Below, one piece after another: positions 16,929 to 25,248 of a stretch of 50,393 nucleotides of DNA. Below the pieces are notes generated by a model that saw only the letters and a list, made by a program, of their open reading frames with translations, had not been told where the DNA came from and searched no databases. The translations under genes and the position numbers were made by a program. The stretch comes from Syntrophus gentianae (lineage in GTDB: Bacteria > Desulfobacterota > Syntrophia > Syntrophales > Syntrophaceae), in NCBI RefSeq assembly GCF_900109885.1, contig NZ_FOBS01000014.1:1-50393 (forward strand), read 5' to 3'. How positions within the stretch are numbered: position 1 is the first letter of the stretch; each line of letters opens with the position of its first letter.

Positions 16929-17000
16929 GTTCCTTACTGCGAGAAGTGGTTTTTCGCCCGCCGCGAAAAAAGATTTTTAGACGGGATCCTTTTCAATATA

Positions 17001-17102
17001 GATAGCCGGGCCCCGCGCAACGATGGCGTGTGAACCCCGTCAGGTCCGGAAGGAAGCAGCGGTAGCAATGTCCAGCGTGTGCTGCGGATCAGCCTGGCTA
17101 TC
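17001..17102 (+). ncRNA. ffs: signal recognition particle RNA, small bacterial type (4.5S)
   Basis: The conserved apical domain is present: GTCAGGTCCGGAAGGAAGCA followed by GCGGTAGCA. The ends GATAGCC (17001) and GGCTATC (to 17102) pair to close the long hairpin, giving about 102 bases, without an Alu domain. A pyrimidine-rich TTCTTT follows. The RNA binds Ffh and targets membrane proteins. The order tRNA-Ser, ffs, dnaX, ybaB, recR is a familiar bacterial neighbourhood. Confidence 0.93.
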
Positions 17103-17311
17103 TTCTTTCCGCCGAAAATGACCGTCCGCGTATTCCCAGATCCAGAGCGTGCCGTCCCGGTTTTTTGTCGGAGTTTTTCTGAACATCTTCGTACTCCCAG
17201 CGTGATCGTGAGGTTCCCGACAGGAAAATCTCCTCTTCATGTTTTAATCATCCCCTTTTGCCGAAGAGGGGGCGGCGAAATCTTCGGTAAGGATTCTCCG
17301 TCGGAGTTCTT

Positions 17312-19060
17312 ATGGATTACCTCGTTTTAGCCCGGAAATGGAGACCCCAGGTCTTCGAGGACGTGGTGGGTCAGCCCCATGTCGTCCAGACCCTGAAGAA
17401 TGCCATCCGTCAGGATCGGATCGCCCATGCCTTTCTCTTCAGCGGCCCGCGGGGGGTCGGCAAGACCTCCGTCGCCCGCATCCTGGCCAAGGCCATCAAC
17501 TGTGAACACGGGCCGGCTGAGATTCCCTGCAATGCCTGCACAAACTGCCGGGAGATCACGGAGGGCATTTCTCTCGACGTCCGGGAAATTGACGGCGCCT
17601 CCAACCGGGGGATCGACGAAATCCGTGAACTCCGCGAACGGATCCGTTTCCTGCCCGTATCCTGCCGATATAAAGTCTATATCATCGACGAAGTGCATAT
17701 GCTGACCCGGGAGGCCTTCAACGCCCTGTTGAAGACCCTGGAGGAACCGCCCGCCCACGTCGTATTCATGTTTGCCACGACGGAAACCCACAAAGTCCCC
17801 GCAACCATCCTTTCCCGCTGTCAGAACTTCGAATTCCGCCGCCTTTCTCTTCGCCAGATTTCAGAGCAATTGAGAAAGATCTCGGAAGCCGAAAATATCG
17901 AAATCAGTGATGCCGGGCTGGCCTGGATTGCCGAGGCGGGGGACGGCAGCATGCGGGATTCCGAGAGTATCTTTGATCAGGTGATTTCCTATGCCGGGAC
18001 GGCGATTCAGGATGAGGCGGTGGAGGAGCTACTCGGCAGAACCGACCGCCGGTTCCTCTTTCAGCTGTCCGAGGCGGTCCTGCGCCGCGATGCTGGACAA
18101 TGCCTGAAGATCGTCGAAGAAGGATATTACGCCGGTCTGGACATGTCCTACTTTTATTCGCTTCTGCTCCAGCACTTCCGCAATCTTCTCTTCGTCCGGA
18201 TTGTCGGGCAAAAAGGGGAACTCCTGGAACTTTCCGGAAATGATCTGGCCAGCCTTGAATCGCAAGTGGAGGACGTTTCCCGGGAAACCTTGCAGCAGCT
18301 TCTGGATATCCTCCTGGGTGAAGAGGAAAATGTGCGCCGGAGCCATAACCCTCGCCTCAATCTGGAAACGATTGTCTGCCGCATGGCCTGTCTGCCGCCC
18401 GCTTTTCCCCTGGAGGAAATTCTGGCCCGCATGGAAGACCTGGAAGCCCGCCTGGCCGCTTCGCCTTCGCCGCCTGGAAAAGAGATCCCCCCGGTCGTTT
18501 CCGAAAAGGCCTCCGGGCCGGGAAACGCTCCGGCGGGCAGAGAGCGTCCCATGGTGCTGCCGGAAGGCCGGACAGAGGCAGAGGGCGTGCGGGAGCCGAT
18601 CCAGGAGTTGAAAGGACCGCATCGGGAGCCGGCGATTTCCGGGGACATCTGGAAGAATTTCAAGGACCACGTCAAGCAGTTCTCCGTTCCTTTGGCCTCC
18701 CAGATCGAGCAGGGCGAGTATCTCGGCTATGAAAACGGCCGTCTGCGCATCGGGTTTCGTAACCACATGTTTTTTGAGAATATGAATGATCCGGGGCAGA
18801 AAGAGCGGCTGAGCGAGATGGCCGGTTCCTTTCTTCAAACCGCCGTAACGGTGGAGATTGAATCCCTGGAGGCGGAATCGGACAACCGGGGCGCCGAGAA
18901 AATATCAGACGCTATGGTCCGGAAAAACACGATTGAAGAAATCCGACGAGAGGCCCTGAATCATCCCCTCCTGCAAAAGGTCCTGAGTGTCTTCGAAGGG
19001 GCGGAGGTTCAGGATGTCAAGGTCCGAGCCCCTGCAAAGCCATCTTCGGAACAGGGGTGA
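17312..19060 (+). CDS. dnaX: DNA polymerase III subunit gamma/tau
   Basis: 582 residues. Clamp-loader ATPase: Walker A GPRGVGKTS at about residue 44, a four-cysteine zinc module from about 64 to 79 (PCNACTNC), Walker B IIDEVHML at about 128, sensor SRC at about 169. Domain III extends to about 370 and is followed by a Pro/Glu-rich linker and a tau-like C-terminus. It starts at ATG 17312 after GGAG. Known role: loading the sliding clamp and tying the two polymerases and the helicase together. I see no clear slippery frameshift site for a separate gamma form. It is followed by ybaB and recR, the usual partners. Confidence 0.96.
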   Translation: MDYLVLARKWRPQVFEDVVGQPHVVQTLKNAIRQDRIAHAFLFSGPRGVGKTSVARILAKAINCEHGPAEIPCNACTNCREITEGISLDVREIDGASNRGIDEIRELRERIRFLPVSCRYKVYIIDEVHMLTREAFNALLKTLEEPPAHVVFMFATTETHKVPATILSRCQNFEFRRLSLRQISEQLRKISEAENIEISDAGLAWIAEAGDGSMRDSESIFDQVISYAGTAIQDEAVEELLGRTDRRFLFQLSEAVLRRDAGQCLKIVEEGYYAGLDMSYFYSLLLQHFRNLLFVRIVGQKGELLELSGNDLASLESQVEDVSRETLQQLLDILLGEEENVRRSHNPRLNLETIVCRMACLPPAFPLEEILARMEDLEARLAASPSPPGKEIPPVVSEKASGPGNAPAGRERPMVLPEGRTEAEGVREPIQELKGPHREPAISGDIWKNFKDHVKQFSVPLASQIEQGEYLGYENGRLRIGFRNHMFFENMNDPGQKERLSEMAGSFLQTAVTVEIESLEAESDNRGAEKISDAMVRKNTIEEIRREALNHPLLQKVLSVFEGAEVQDVKVRAPAKPSSEQG

Positions 19061-19100
19061 GGGTTTATTTTTATTTCTATCGATAAGGAGGTAAGGCTCA

Positions 19101-19415
19101 TTGGCTGCAAATCTAGGAAATATCATGAAACAAGCCAAGATGCTTCAGGAAAAGATGGCCCGTCTTCAGGAAGATCTGGCGTCCCGCACCGTGGAGGCCA
19201 CAGCCGGTGGTGGCATGGTTTCTGTCACGGTGAACGGTCGTTTTGAAGTCGTTTCCCTTAAAATTGAGAAAGAGGTGGTCAATTCCGAGGACGTGGAAAT
19301 GCTGCAGGATCTGATTATGGCTGCTGTCAACGAAGGGGTCCGCAAGGCCCAGGAGATGACATCCTCGGAAATGGCCAAGCTTACCGGGGGCATGAATATT
19401 CCCGGATTGATGTAG
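19101..19415 (+). CDS. YbaB/EbfC-family nucleoid-associated protein
   Basis: 104 residues starting at TTG 19101, with AAGGAGGT about ten bases upstream; the next ATG (19125) would cut off the family start [12 protein letters not shown]. Small DNA-binding protein with the typical [19 protein letters not shown] centre and PGLM ending. Known members bind DNA as dimers and are nearly always encoded between dnaX and recR, as here. Confidence 0.93.
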   Translation: MAANLGNIMKQAKMLQEKMARLQEDLASRTVEATAGGGMVSVTVNGRFEVVSLKIEKEVVNSEDVEMLQDLIMAAVNEGVRKAQEMTSSEMAKLTGGMNIPGLM

Positions 19416-19431
19416 GAAGGGCGGCTTCGGC

Positions 19432-20043
19432 ATGGCAGGTTACGCCCTTCCCATCAAGCGTCTGATTTCGGAACTGGGAAAACTTCCGGGAATCGGGGAA
19501 AAGACAGCGACAAGATTGGCGATGCATATCCTGAGGGCGCCGGAAGACGATGCCCGGGGGCTTGCCGAAAGCATTCTGGAGGTGCGGGATAAAATCCGCT
19601 TCTGCCAGATCTGCTATAATTTTGCCGAGGCCGAGTTGTGCAATATCTGCCGCGACTCCGCCCGGGATTCGAGTCTGATCTGTGTCGTCGAAGATCCCGA
19701 CGCCCTGATGGCAATTGAGGAAAGCGGAAGTTATTCCGGGACATATCATGTCCTCCACGGAGCCCTTTCGCCGCTGGAGGGCATCGGCCCTGACCAGTTG
19801 CATCTGCGGGAACTGGTCGAGCGGGTTCGGGAAAAAGCGGTTCGGGAGGTGATCCTGGCCACGAACCCCAATGTATCGGGAGAATCAACGGCGCTCCTGA
19901 TCGCCCGGATGATCGGGAAACTGGATGTTCCGGTGACCCGTATTGCCCAGGGTGTGCCGATGGGCGGCGATCTCCGGTATCTGGATCGGATGACCCTTTC
20001 CAAATCCCTGGAATTCCGCCGGGGCATGGAAAAGGAGCCGTAA
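19432..20043 (+). CDS. recR: recombination protein RecR
   Basis: 203 residues. Helix-hairpin-helix [13 protein letters not shown] at the N-terminus, a C4 zinc finger starting at about residue 57 (CQICYNF...LCNIC), a Toprim domain with [13 protein letters not shown], and the loop [10 protein letters not shown]. It helps RecF/RecO load RecA at gapped DNA. Only 16 bases separate it from ybaB, so it is co-transcribed with dnaX-ybaB. The fumarase genes follow after about 28 bases. Confidence 0.96.
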   Translation: MAGYALPIKRLISELGKLPGIGEKTATRLAMHILRAPEDDARGLAESILEVRDKIRFCQICYNFAEAELCNICRDSARDSSLICVVEDPDALMAIEESGSYSGTYHVLHGALSPLEGIGPDQLHLRELVERVREKAVREVILATNPNVSGESTALLIARMIGKLDVPVTRIAQGVPMGGDLRYLDRMTLSKSLEFRRGMEKEP

Positions 20044-20071
20044 GGACGGAACAAATTTGGGTGTCGGAACG

Positions 20072-20923
20072 ATGAGCCGGGTGCGAGAGATTTCTGTAGA
20101 GACCGTAACTGCGACAGTGCGGGACCTCTTTGTTGCTGCGAACTGCGAGCTGAACCAGGACATGGAGAATGCCCTGGCCAGGGCCGCGGAAGAGGAGGTG
20201 TCGCCTCTCGGACGTTATGCTCTGGCAAAAATTCTCGAAAACATAAACGTTGCCAGACAGGACAAGCTGCCGCTCTGCCAGGATACGGGACTGGCGGTTG
20301 TTTTCGTGGAAATGGGTCAGGATGTGCACATGGTCGGGGGCGACTTCTCGGAGGCGGTACAGGAAGGGGTTCGTCAGGCCTACCGGGAAGGTTATCTCCG
20401 CAAGTCCCTCTGTGATCCCCTCTCAAGAAAGAATACGGGCGATAATACGCCGGCGGTCATCTTCACCGAACTGGTTCCCGGCGACCGGCTTAAACTGATT
20501 GCGATGCCGAAAGGCGGCGGCAGTGAGAATATGAGCAGCAGCGCCATGCTCGTTCCCGCGGTGGGAGAAGCCGGGATTGTCGATCATGTGGTGGCCTGTG
20601 TCCAAAAGGCCGGCTCCAATCCCTGCCCGCCGGTGGTTTTGGGGGTGGGTATCGGCGGTTCTCTGGAGATGTCCGCGCTTCTCGCTAAAAAGGCCCTGCT
20701 GCGGCAGATTGGAACAGCCAATGACCGGGACGAGCGCCTGGCCGCCATGGAACGGGAGATTCTGGAGAAGATCAATCGGCTGGGGATCGGACCCCAGGGT
20801 TACGGGGGACGCGTGACCGCCCTGGCTGTTTTCGTGGAAATGATGCCCTGTCATATCGCCAGCCTTCCCGTTACAGTCAACATTCAGTGTCATGTGGCGC
20901 GGCACAGAGAGGCGGTCATTTAA
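20072..20923 (+). CDS. fumA: class I fumarate hydratase, alpha subunit (or related tartrate dehydratase)
   Basis: 283 residues from ATG 20072; a TTG 15 bases upstream is an in-frame alternative. [4Fe-4S] dehydratase of the oxygen-sensitive class I type. Cluster cysteines are in LCQDTG (about 68), SNPCPP (about 184) and IQCHVARHRE (about 272); MPKGGGSENMS and LGVGIGG are family motifs. The two-gene arrangement with the beta subunit four bases downstream is typical of anaerobes and archaea. Fumarase is the likely activity in the route between succinate and oxaloacetate; L-tartrate dehydratase has the same architecture and cannot be excluded. Confidence 0.9.
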   Translation: MSRVREISVETVTATVRDLFVAANCELNQDMENALARAAEEEVSPLGRYALAKILENINVARQDKLPLCQDTGLAVVFVEMGQDVHMVGGDFSEAVQEGVRQAYREGYLRKSLCDPLSRKNTGDNTPAVIFTELVPGDRLKLIAMPKGGGSENMSSSAMLVPAVGEAGIVDHVVACVQKAGSNPCPPVVLGVGIGGSLEMSALLAKKALLRQIGTANDRDERLAAMEREILEKINRLGIGPQGYGGRVTALAVFVEMMPCHIASLPVTVNIQCHVARHREAVI

Positions 20924-20926
20924 TCC

Positions 20927-21484
20927 ATGAAGGAACCGATCCGTCTGGACACGCCATTAACGGACGCCCTCTGTGAAAGCCTGGTCACCGGCGATCAGGT
21001 CCTGCTCAGCGGAGTCATCTATACCGGTCGGGATGCGGCCCACCGCCGGCTCTGCGAGGCTGCAGCGAGGGGTGAAACGCTGCCCTTTCCGCTTTCGGGG
21101 GCCGTTATCTTCTACGCCGGTCCGGCTCCGGCAAAACCGGGAGCGGTGACCGGCTCCGTCGGGCCGACGACCAGTTACCGGATGGATCCCTTTGCGCCGC
21201 AGTTGATGTCCCTGGGATTGAAAGGGATGATCGGCAAGGGGAAACGTTCTCCGGAAGTCATTGACGCCATGAAGCGTTACCGGGCTGTCTATTTCGGCGC
21301 CATCGGGGGAATTGCGGCGCTGACGGCCCGCTGCATTCGAGAGGCGGTCGTCGTGGCCTATGAGGATCTCGGTCCGGAGGCGATTTACCGTCTGGTCGTA
21401 TTTGAGATGCCGCTGGTGGTGATTAATGATACGCAGGGGCGGGATCTCTACGAAGAAGCCCTGAAAACCTATGCCGGAACCTGA
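20927..21484 (+). CDS. fumB: class I fumarate hydratase, beta subunit
   Basis: 185 residues, the C-terminal swivelling domain of class I fumarases as a separate chain. Motifs include GVIYTGRDAAHRR near residue 30, FYAGPAPA at about 63, VGPTTSYRMDPF at about 84 and KGMIGKGKR at about 103. ATG 20927 follows the alpha gene by three bases. After it there is an AT-rich gap of 234 bases before the oxidoreductase operon. Confidence 0.92.
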   Translation: MKEPIRLDTPLTDALCESLVTGDQVLLSGVIYTGRDAAHRRLCEAAARGETLPFPLSGAVIFYAGPAPAKPGAVTGSVGPTTSYRMDPFAPQLMSLGLKGMIGKGKRSPEVIDAMKRYRAVYFGAIGGIAALTARCIREAVVVAYEDLGPEAIYRLVVFEMPLVVINDTQGRDLYEEALKTYAGT

Positions 21485-21718
21485 CAAGGGCTTCCGCAGG
21501 GAAGAAAATTTTCTAATGATATCGCATTTGTGAAAAAAAAGTCAAATGATAGTTATATAATGACCAGAAAACAGCTATATTACAGATAGTTACGGCGCTA
21601 TTTTTCGTAAATAAAGATTGACAAGAAAAAGTTTTTGTATATTAAGCATTGACTCAAAACAAGTTCCATAAAGCGTAAAAATCCTTTTGTTCGCGAACAC
21701 AACCCCGGAGAAGATTCA

Positions 21719-22264
21719 ATGATAGAAGTGAGATGGCACGGAAGAGGCGGGCAGGGTGCGGTGACATCCGTAGAAATGCTTGCGTTGGCTGCGATCGGTG
21801 AAGGCAAGTATGCACAGGGATTTCCAAGTTTCGGTCCTGAAAGGCGTGGTGCGCCGGTAGAGGCTTTCAACCGGGTCGATGACCTGCGGATAAAGAAGCG
21901 ACAGCGTATTTATCGTCCCGATGTGGTGGTTGTTCTTGACCCGGGCTTGATTACCCTGGTCAATGTAGCCGAGGGGCTGAAGCCGGAAGGGCTTCTGATT
22001 CTCAATACGCACAAACCCTTCGAAGAGGTTGAACAATACATTCAGTTCAACGGCCGGATCGCCCTGGTCGATGCCACGGCCATTGCCTGGGCGGAGCTGG
22101 GGGTTCCCATCACCAACACGACCATGTTGGGCGCTTTAGTCAAAATGACGGATATTGTGAAGATGGAGTCCCTGAATGAACCCATTGAACACCGGTTCGG
22201 CAGGATTGCCAAGAAGAATCTGACAGCTATGAAGCGAGCCTTTGATGAGGTTAAACTCGTATAA
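21719..22264 (+). CDS. porG: 2-oxoacid:ferredoxin oxidoreductase, gamma subunit
   Basis: 181 residues. Begins MIEVRWHGRGGQGAVTSVEM, the signature of the gamma domain of pyruvate and related 2-oxoacid:ferredoxin oxidoreductases, followed by GFPSFGPERRGAPVEAF. CGGAGAAG is the ribosome site. First gene of a gamma-delta-alpha-beta set, the order known from archaea, Thermotoga and many anaerobic bacteria. Substrate could be pyruvate or a branched-chain 2-oxoacid; sequence alone does not decide. Confidence 0.92.
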   Translation: MIEVRWHGRGGQGAVTSVEMLALAAIGEGKYAQGFPSFGPERRGAPVEAFNRVDDLRIKKRQRIYRPDVVVVLDPGLITLVNVAEGLKPEGLLILNTHKPFEEVEQYIQFNGRIALVDATAIAWAELGVPITNTTMLGALVKMTDIVKMESLNEPIEHRFGRIAKKNLTAMKRAFDEVKLV

Positions 22265-22293
22265 ATCTGCAGACAAGGGTTGAGGTATATAGA

Positions 22294-22584
22294 ATGGCGG
22301 AGAAAAAATGGCCAGAAACCTGGCAAGAGGTGAATCCCGGGTGTATCGTCTTTCGGCCTGGAAGTTCCAGGGATTATCATACCGGTACCTGGAGAGCGGA
22401 ACGTCCGATCTGGGATAATTCCAAGTGTATCAAGTGTGGCGTTTGCTACCTGTTCTGTCCTGAGGGATGCATATCGGAGGATTCGGAAGGATATTTCGTG
22501 GCCGATCTGGATTACTGCAAGGGGTGCGGCATTTGTGCCCATGAATGCTGGCCCTCCGCGATTAAGATGGTGGGGGAGGAATAG
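22294..22584 (+). CDS. porD: 2-oxoacid:ferredoxin oxidoreductase, delta (ferredoxin-like) subunit
   Basis: 96 residues with two complete [4Fe-4S] motifs, CIKCGVCYLFCPEGC at about 47-61 and CKGCGICAHECWP at about 76-88. This subunit carries electrons from the active site to soluble ferredoxin. The preceding stretch, with GTWRAERPIWD, is typical of PorD. It is four bases from porA. Confidence 0.94.
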   Translation: MAEKKWPETWQEVNPGCIVFRPGSSRDYHTGTWRAERPIWDNSKCIKCGVCYLFCPEGCISEDSEGYFVADLDYCKGCGICAHECWPSAIKMVGEE

Positions 22585-22587
22585 GCC

Positions 22588-23763
22588 ATGTCGAAACGAA
22601 TAGGTATGGAAATCGCGTTGGCCGCCGCCGAGGCGGCTGCCCTGTGCAGACCGGAAGTTATTGCCGCCTATCCCATTACCCCGAATACGCACGTACCGGA
22701 GCATCTTTCGGAGATCGTTGCGGAAGGACGTCTCGATGCGGAATTCATCACCGTGGAATCGGAGCATTCGGCAATGAGCGCCTGTGCCGGGGCGTCCGGC
22801 GCCGGGGCGCGGGCCTTTACGGCAACGAGTTCCCAGGGGCTGCTGTATATGGCGGAAATTCTGGCGATCATCTCTTCCATGAGATTGCCGGTCGTTATGA
22901 TCATCGGCAACCGGGCGCTTTCCGGTCCCCTGAATATCTGGAATGATCACAGCGATATCATGAGTCAACGGGATATCGGCTGGATTTCCCTCTTTGCCGC
23001 CAATGGACAGGAAACCGTGGATATGACGATCCAGGCCTTCAAGATTGCTGAACACCCGGATGTCATGTTGCCGACCAATGTCAATCTCGATGGCTTCCAG
23101 CTGACCCATGTGGTTGAGCCGATGCTCATGCCGGACCAGGAAGAGGTGGATCGTTTTCTGCCGCCTTTCAAACCCTTTGCTTCGCTGGATCCCGTTAATC
23201 CCGTTACCCTGGGTGCGCTGGGGCTGCCGGATATCTATGCGGAAGCCTGCAAGAGCCGGGAAGAGGTTCTGCTGAACTCCAAGAAGGTCATTCTTGAAGT
23301 CTGGAAGGAATGGGAGCAGCAGTTCGGCAGGAAATATGAGCCCATCGAGGCTTATGAAACGGACGGTGCGGAAATCCTCATGCTGACCATGGGTTCCATG
23401 GGGGAAACCGCGGAAATGGCGATTGATGAACTGCGTAAGGAGGGCGTGAAAGCCGGCCTTTTGAAACTGAAGCTCTGGCGGCCCTTCCCCTTCGAGGAAC
23501 TGAAGCAGGCGGTCAAAGGCGCAAGAGTGCTGGTTGTGACGGACCGATGCCTTTCCTATGGAGGGCCGGGGGGACCCGTTGCCCTGGAGGTACGTTCCGC
23601 CCTTTATGAGGAAAAGGAGCGTCCCGCCATTGTGAATTACATCATCGGTCTCGGTGGACGGGATGTCATGGTCGATCACTTTATGGAAATGATCAAGAAA
23701 GCGGCTAAAGCGGATACGGAAAAACCAGAGAAAGCCTACGAATTTTATGGGGTGAGAGAATAA
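22588..23763 (+). CDS. porA: 2-oxoacid:ferredoxin oxidoreductase, alpha subunit
   Basis: 391 residues. N-terminal pyrimidine-binding domain with VIAAYPITPNTHVPEHL and the ESEHSAMSACAGASGAGAR segment, then the transketolase C-terminal-like domain (ILMLTMGSMGETAEMAID). Alpha and beta together build the thiamine diphosphate site where the 2-oxoacid is decarboxylated to acyl-CoA. Its stop codon TAA shares a base with the ATG of porB, so the two are translationally coupled. Confidence 0.94.
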   Translation: MSKRIGMEIALAAAEAAALCRPEVIAAYPITPNTHVPEHLSEIVAEGRLDAEFITVESEHSAMSACAGASGAGARAFTATSSQGLLYMAEILAIISSMRLPVVMIIGNRALSGPLNIWNDHSDIMSQRDIGWISLFAANGQETVDMTIQAFKIAEHPDVMLPTNVNLDGFQLTHVVEPMLMPDQEEVDRFLPPFKPFASLDPVNPVTLGALGLPDIYAEACKSREEVLLNSKKVILEVWKEWEQQFGRKYEPIEAYETDGAEILMLTMGSMGETAEMAIDELRKEGVKAGLLKLKLWRPFPFEELKQAVKGARVLVVTDRCLSYGGPGGPVALEVRSALYEEKERPAIVNYIIGLGGRDVMVDHFMEMIKKAAKADTEKPEKAYEFYGVRE

Positions 23764-24728
23764 TGAATACGGCAAAACAGTACCGATCTGGTCTTGTGGA
23801 AAACTTTGATCTGTATGCGCCGAAGCTGGTGGACAAGGAGGAATATTTCGCCGCCGGACATCGCGCCTGTCAGGGCTGCGGAGAGGCCTTGGCCATCCGT
23901 CTGATGTGCAAGGCGCTGGGAAAGGATACGGTCATTGTCAACGCGACGGGATGCATGGAAGTCATCGCCACGATGTATCCCACGACGGCGTGGAAGCTCC
24001 CCTGGATGCACGTGGCCTTCCCCAATGCCGCCGCCGTGGCCGCCGGTGTGGAATCCGGTTTGAAGATCCTGCGCCGCAAAGGAAAAATATCCGATCGCTA
24101 TGTCAAGACAGTAGCCATCGGCGGGGATGGCGGTACGGTGGATATCGGTCTTCAGGCCCTCTCCGGCGCCATGGAACGAGGTCATGACATGCTCTTTGTC
24201 TGTTTCGACAATGAAGCTTATATGAACACGGGCATTCAGCGTTCCGGTTCCACACCTTTCGGGGCTTCAACCACAACGGCTCCTCCCGGCGAGGTCAGCA
24301 GCGGCAACCCGACCTGGAAAAAAAACACGCCGGAGATCATGGTCGCTCACAACATCCCCTATGTGGCCACGGCATGTCACAGCTATCCAATTGATTTCAT
24401 GAACAAGGTGAAAAAGGCAAGATCGATCAAGGGACCTTCCTATATCCAATGCCTTTCCGTCTGTCCTACCGGATGGCGCTGTGCTTCGGGTGATTGTATC
24501 AAAATGGGACGGCTGGCCGTTGAGACCGGAGCATTTCCTCTTTATGAGGTTGAAAATGGGAAATACAGATTGAGTGCGGATATGCCGGAGACATTGAGAC
24601 CCCTGGAAGACTACACCAAACTTCAGGGCCGCTTCCGGCATCTGACGCCTGATGAAATCGCCTACTTTCAGGAGAGAGTGAAGCTGGAATATAAGAAGCT
24701 CACGACCAAGGTGAAGTATTCACGTTAA
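23763..24728 (+). CDS. porB: 2-oxoacid:ferredoxin oxidoreductase, beta subunit
   Basis: 321 residues. Thiamine diphosphate and [4Fe-4S] subunit: cluster cysteines in ACQGCGEA (about 37-40), NATGCMEV (about 64) and SVCPTGW (about 235); the TPP/Mg motif is AIGGDGGTVDIG around 119 with DNEAYMNTG further on. The end contains a C-terminal extension common in bacterial PorB. The next gene, an HndA-type subunit, starts 37 bases later on the same strand, so 2-oxoacid oxidation and NAD chemistry seem to share a transcript. Confidence 0.95.
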   Translation: MNTAKQYRSGLVENFDLYAPKLVDKEEYFAAGHRACQGCGEALAIRLMCKALGKDTVIVNATGCMEVIATMYPTTAWKLPWMHVAFPNAAAVAAGVESGLKILRRKGKISDRYVKTVAIGGDGGTVDIGLQALSGAMERGHDMLFVCFDNEAYMNTGIQRSGSTPFGASTTTAPPGEVSSGNPTWKKNTPEIMVAHNIPYVATACHSYPIDFMNKVKKARSIKGPSYIQCLSVCPTGWRCASGDCIKMGRLAVETGAFPLYEVENGKYRLSADMPETLRPLEDYTKLQGRFRHLTPDEIAYFQERVKLEYKKLTTKVKYSR

Positions 24729-24765
24729 CAGCGGGACAGTAACCGGAAAAATCAAGGGGAAAAGA

Positions 24766-25248
24766 ATGAACACAGTGGTAGACAGGGGGAAAATCAAGGA
24801 GATTATCGGCAGGTACGACGGGGAAAAGAGTGCTGCTGTCGCCGTTTTGCAGGATCTCCAGGAGGAATTCCGGTACCTGCCGAAGGAGGCCTTGGCCATC
24901 GTGAGTGACGAACTCAAGGTTCCCCTGAGCAGGATTTACGAGATTGCGACTTTCTACAATGCCTTCAGTCTGAAGCCGCGGGGTAAATATCTCATTGAGG
25001 TGTGCGCCGGTACGGCTTGTCACGTCCAGGGAGGGTTCAACCTCATGGATCGGCTGGAGCGGGAACTCAATATCTCCCGTGGGGAGACGACGGAGGATGC
25101 CGTTTTTACCCTCGAGGAGGTTCGGTGTCTTGGTTGTTGCAGTCTCGCCCCGGTGGCACGGATTGGCGGGAACATCCATCCTTATCTCACCCAGGATGAA
25201 ATTCCCAAGATTCTGAAAAACTATCGCAAGGCAGGGGTGAAAAAGTGA
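24766..25248 (+). CDS. hndA: NuoE/HndA-type [2Fe-2S] subunit
   Basis: 160 residues, thioredoxin-like [2Fe-2S] protein. The helical N-terminus has AAVAVLQDLQEEFRYLP and IYEIATFYNAF; the cluster ligands are in CAGTACH (about 84-89) and RCLGCC (about 123-127). Such subunits pair with the NADH-oxidising NuoF/HndC chain in complex I, bifurcating hydrogenases and formate dehydrogenases. It lies directly after porGDAB, and its stop overlaps the start of hndC by four bases. Confidence 0.92.
   Translation: MNTVVDRGKIKEIIGRYDGEKSAAVAVLQDLQEEFRYLPKEALAIVSDELKVPLSRIYEIATFYNAFSLKPRGKYLIEVCAGTACHVQGGFNLMDRLERELNISRGETTEDAVFTLEEVRCLGCCSLAPVARIGGNIHPYLTQDEIPKILKNYRKAGVKK

Noticed and set aside
17040-17240. 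66-codon minus-strand frame over the SRP RNA
   Set aside because: It includes the conserved SRP RNA core, which explains its sequence; only the part upstream of the RNA looks faintly protein-like.
21528-21650. Promoter of the porGDAB operon
   Set aside because: TATAAT at 21556-21561 and TTGACA near 21619 exist but none has a partner box at an acceptable distance, so I list no site.
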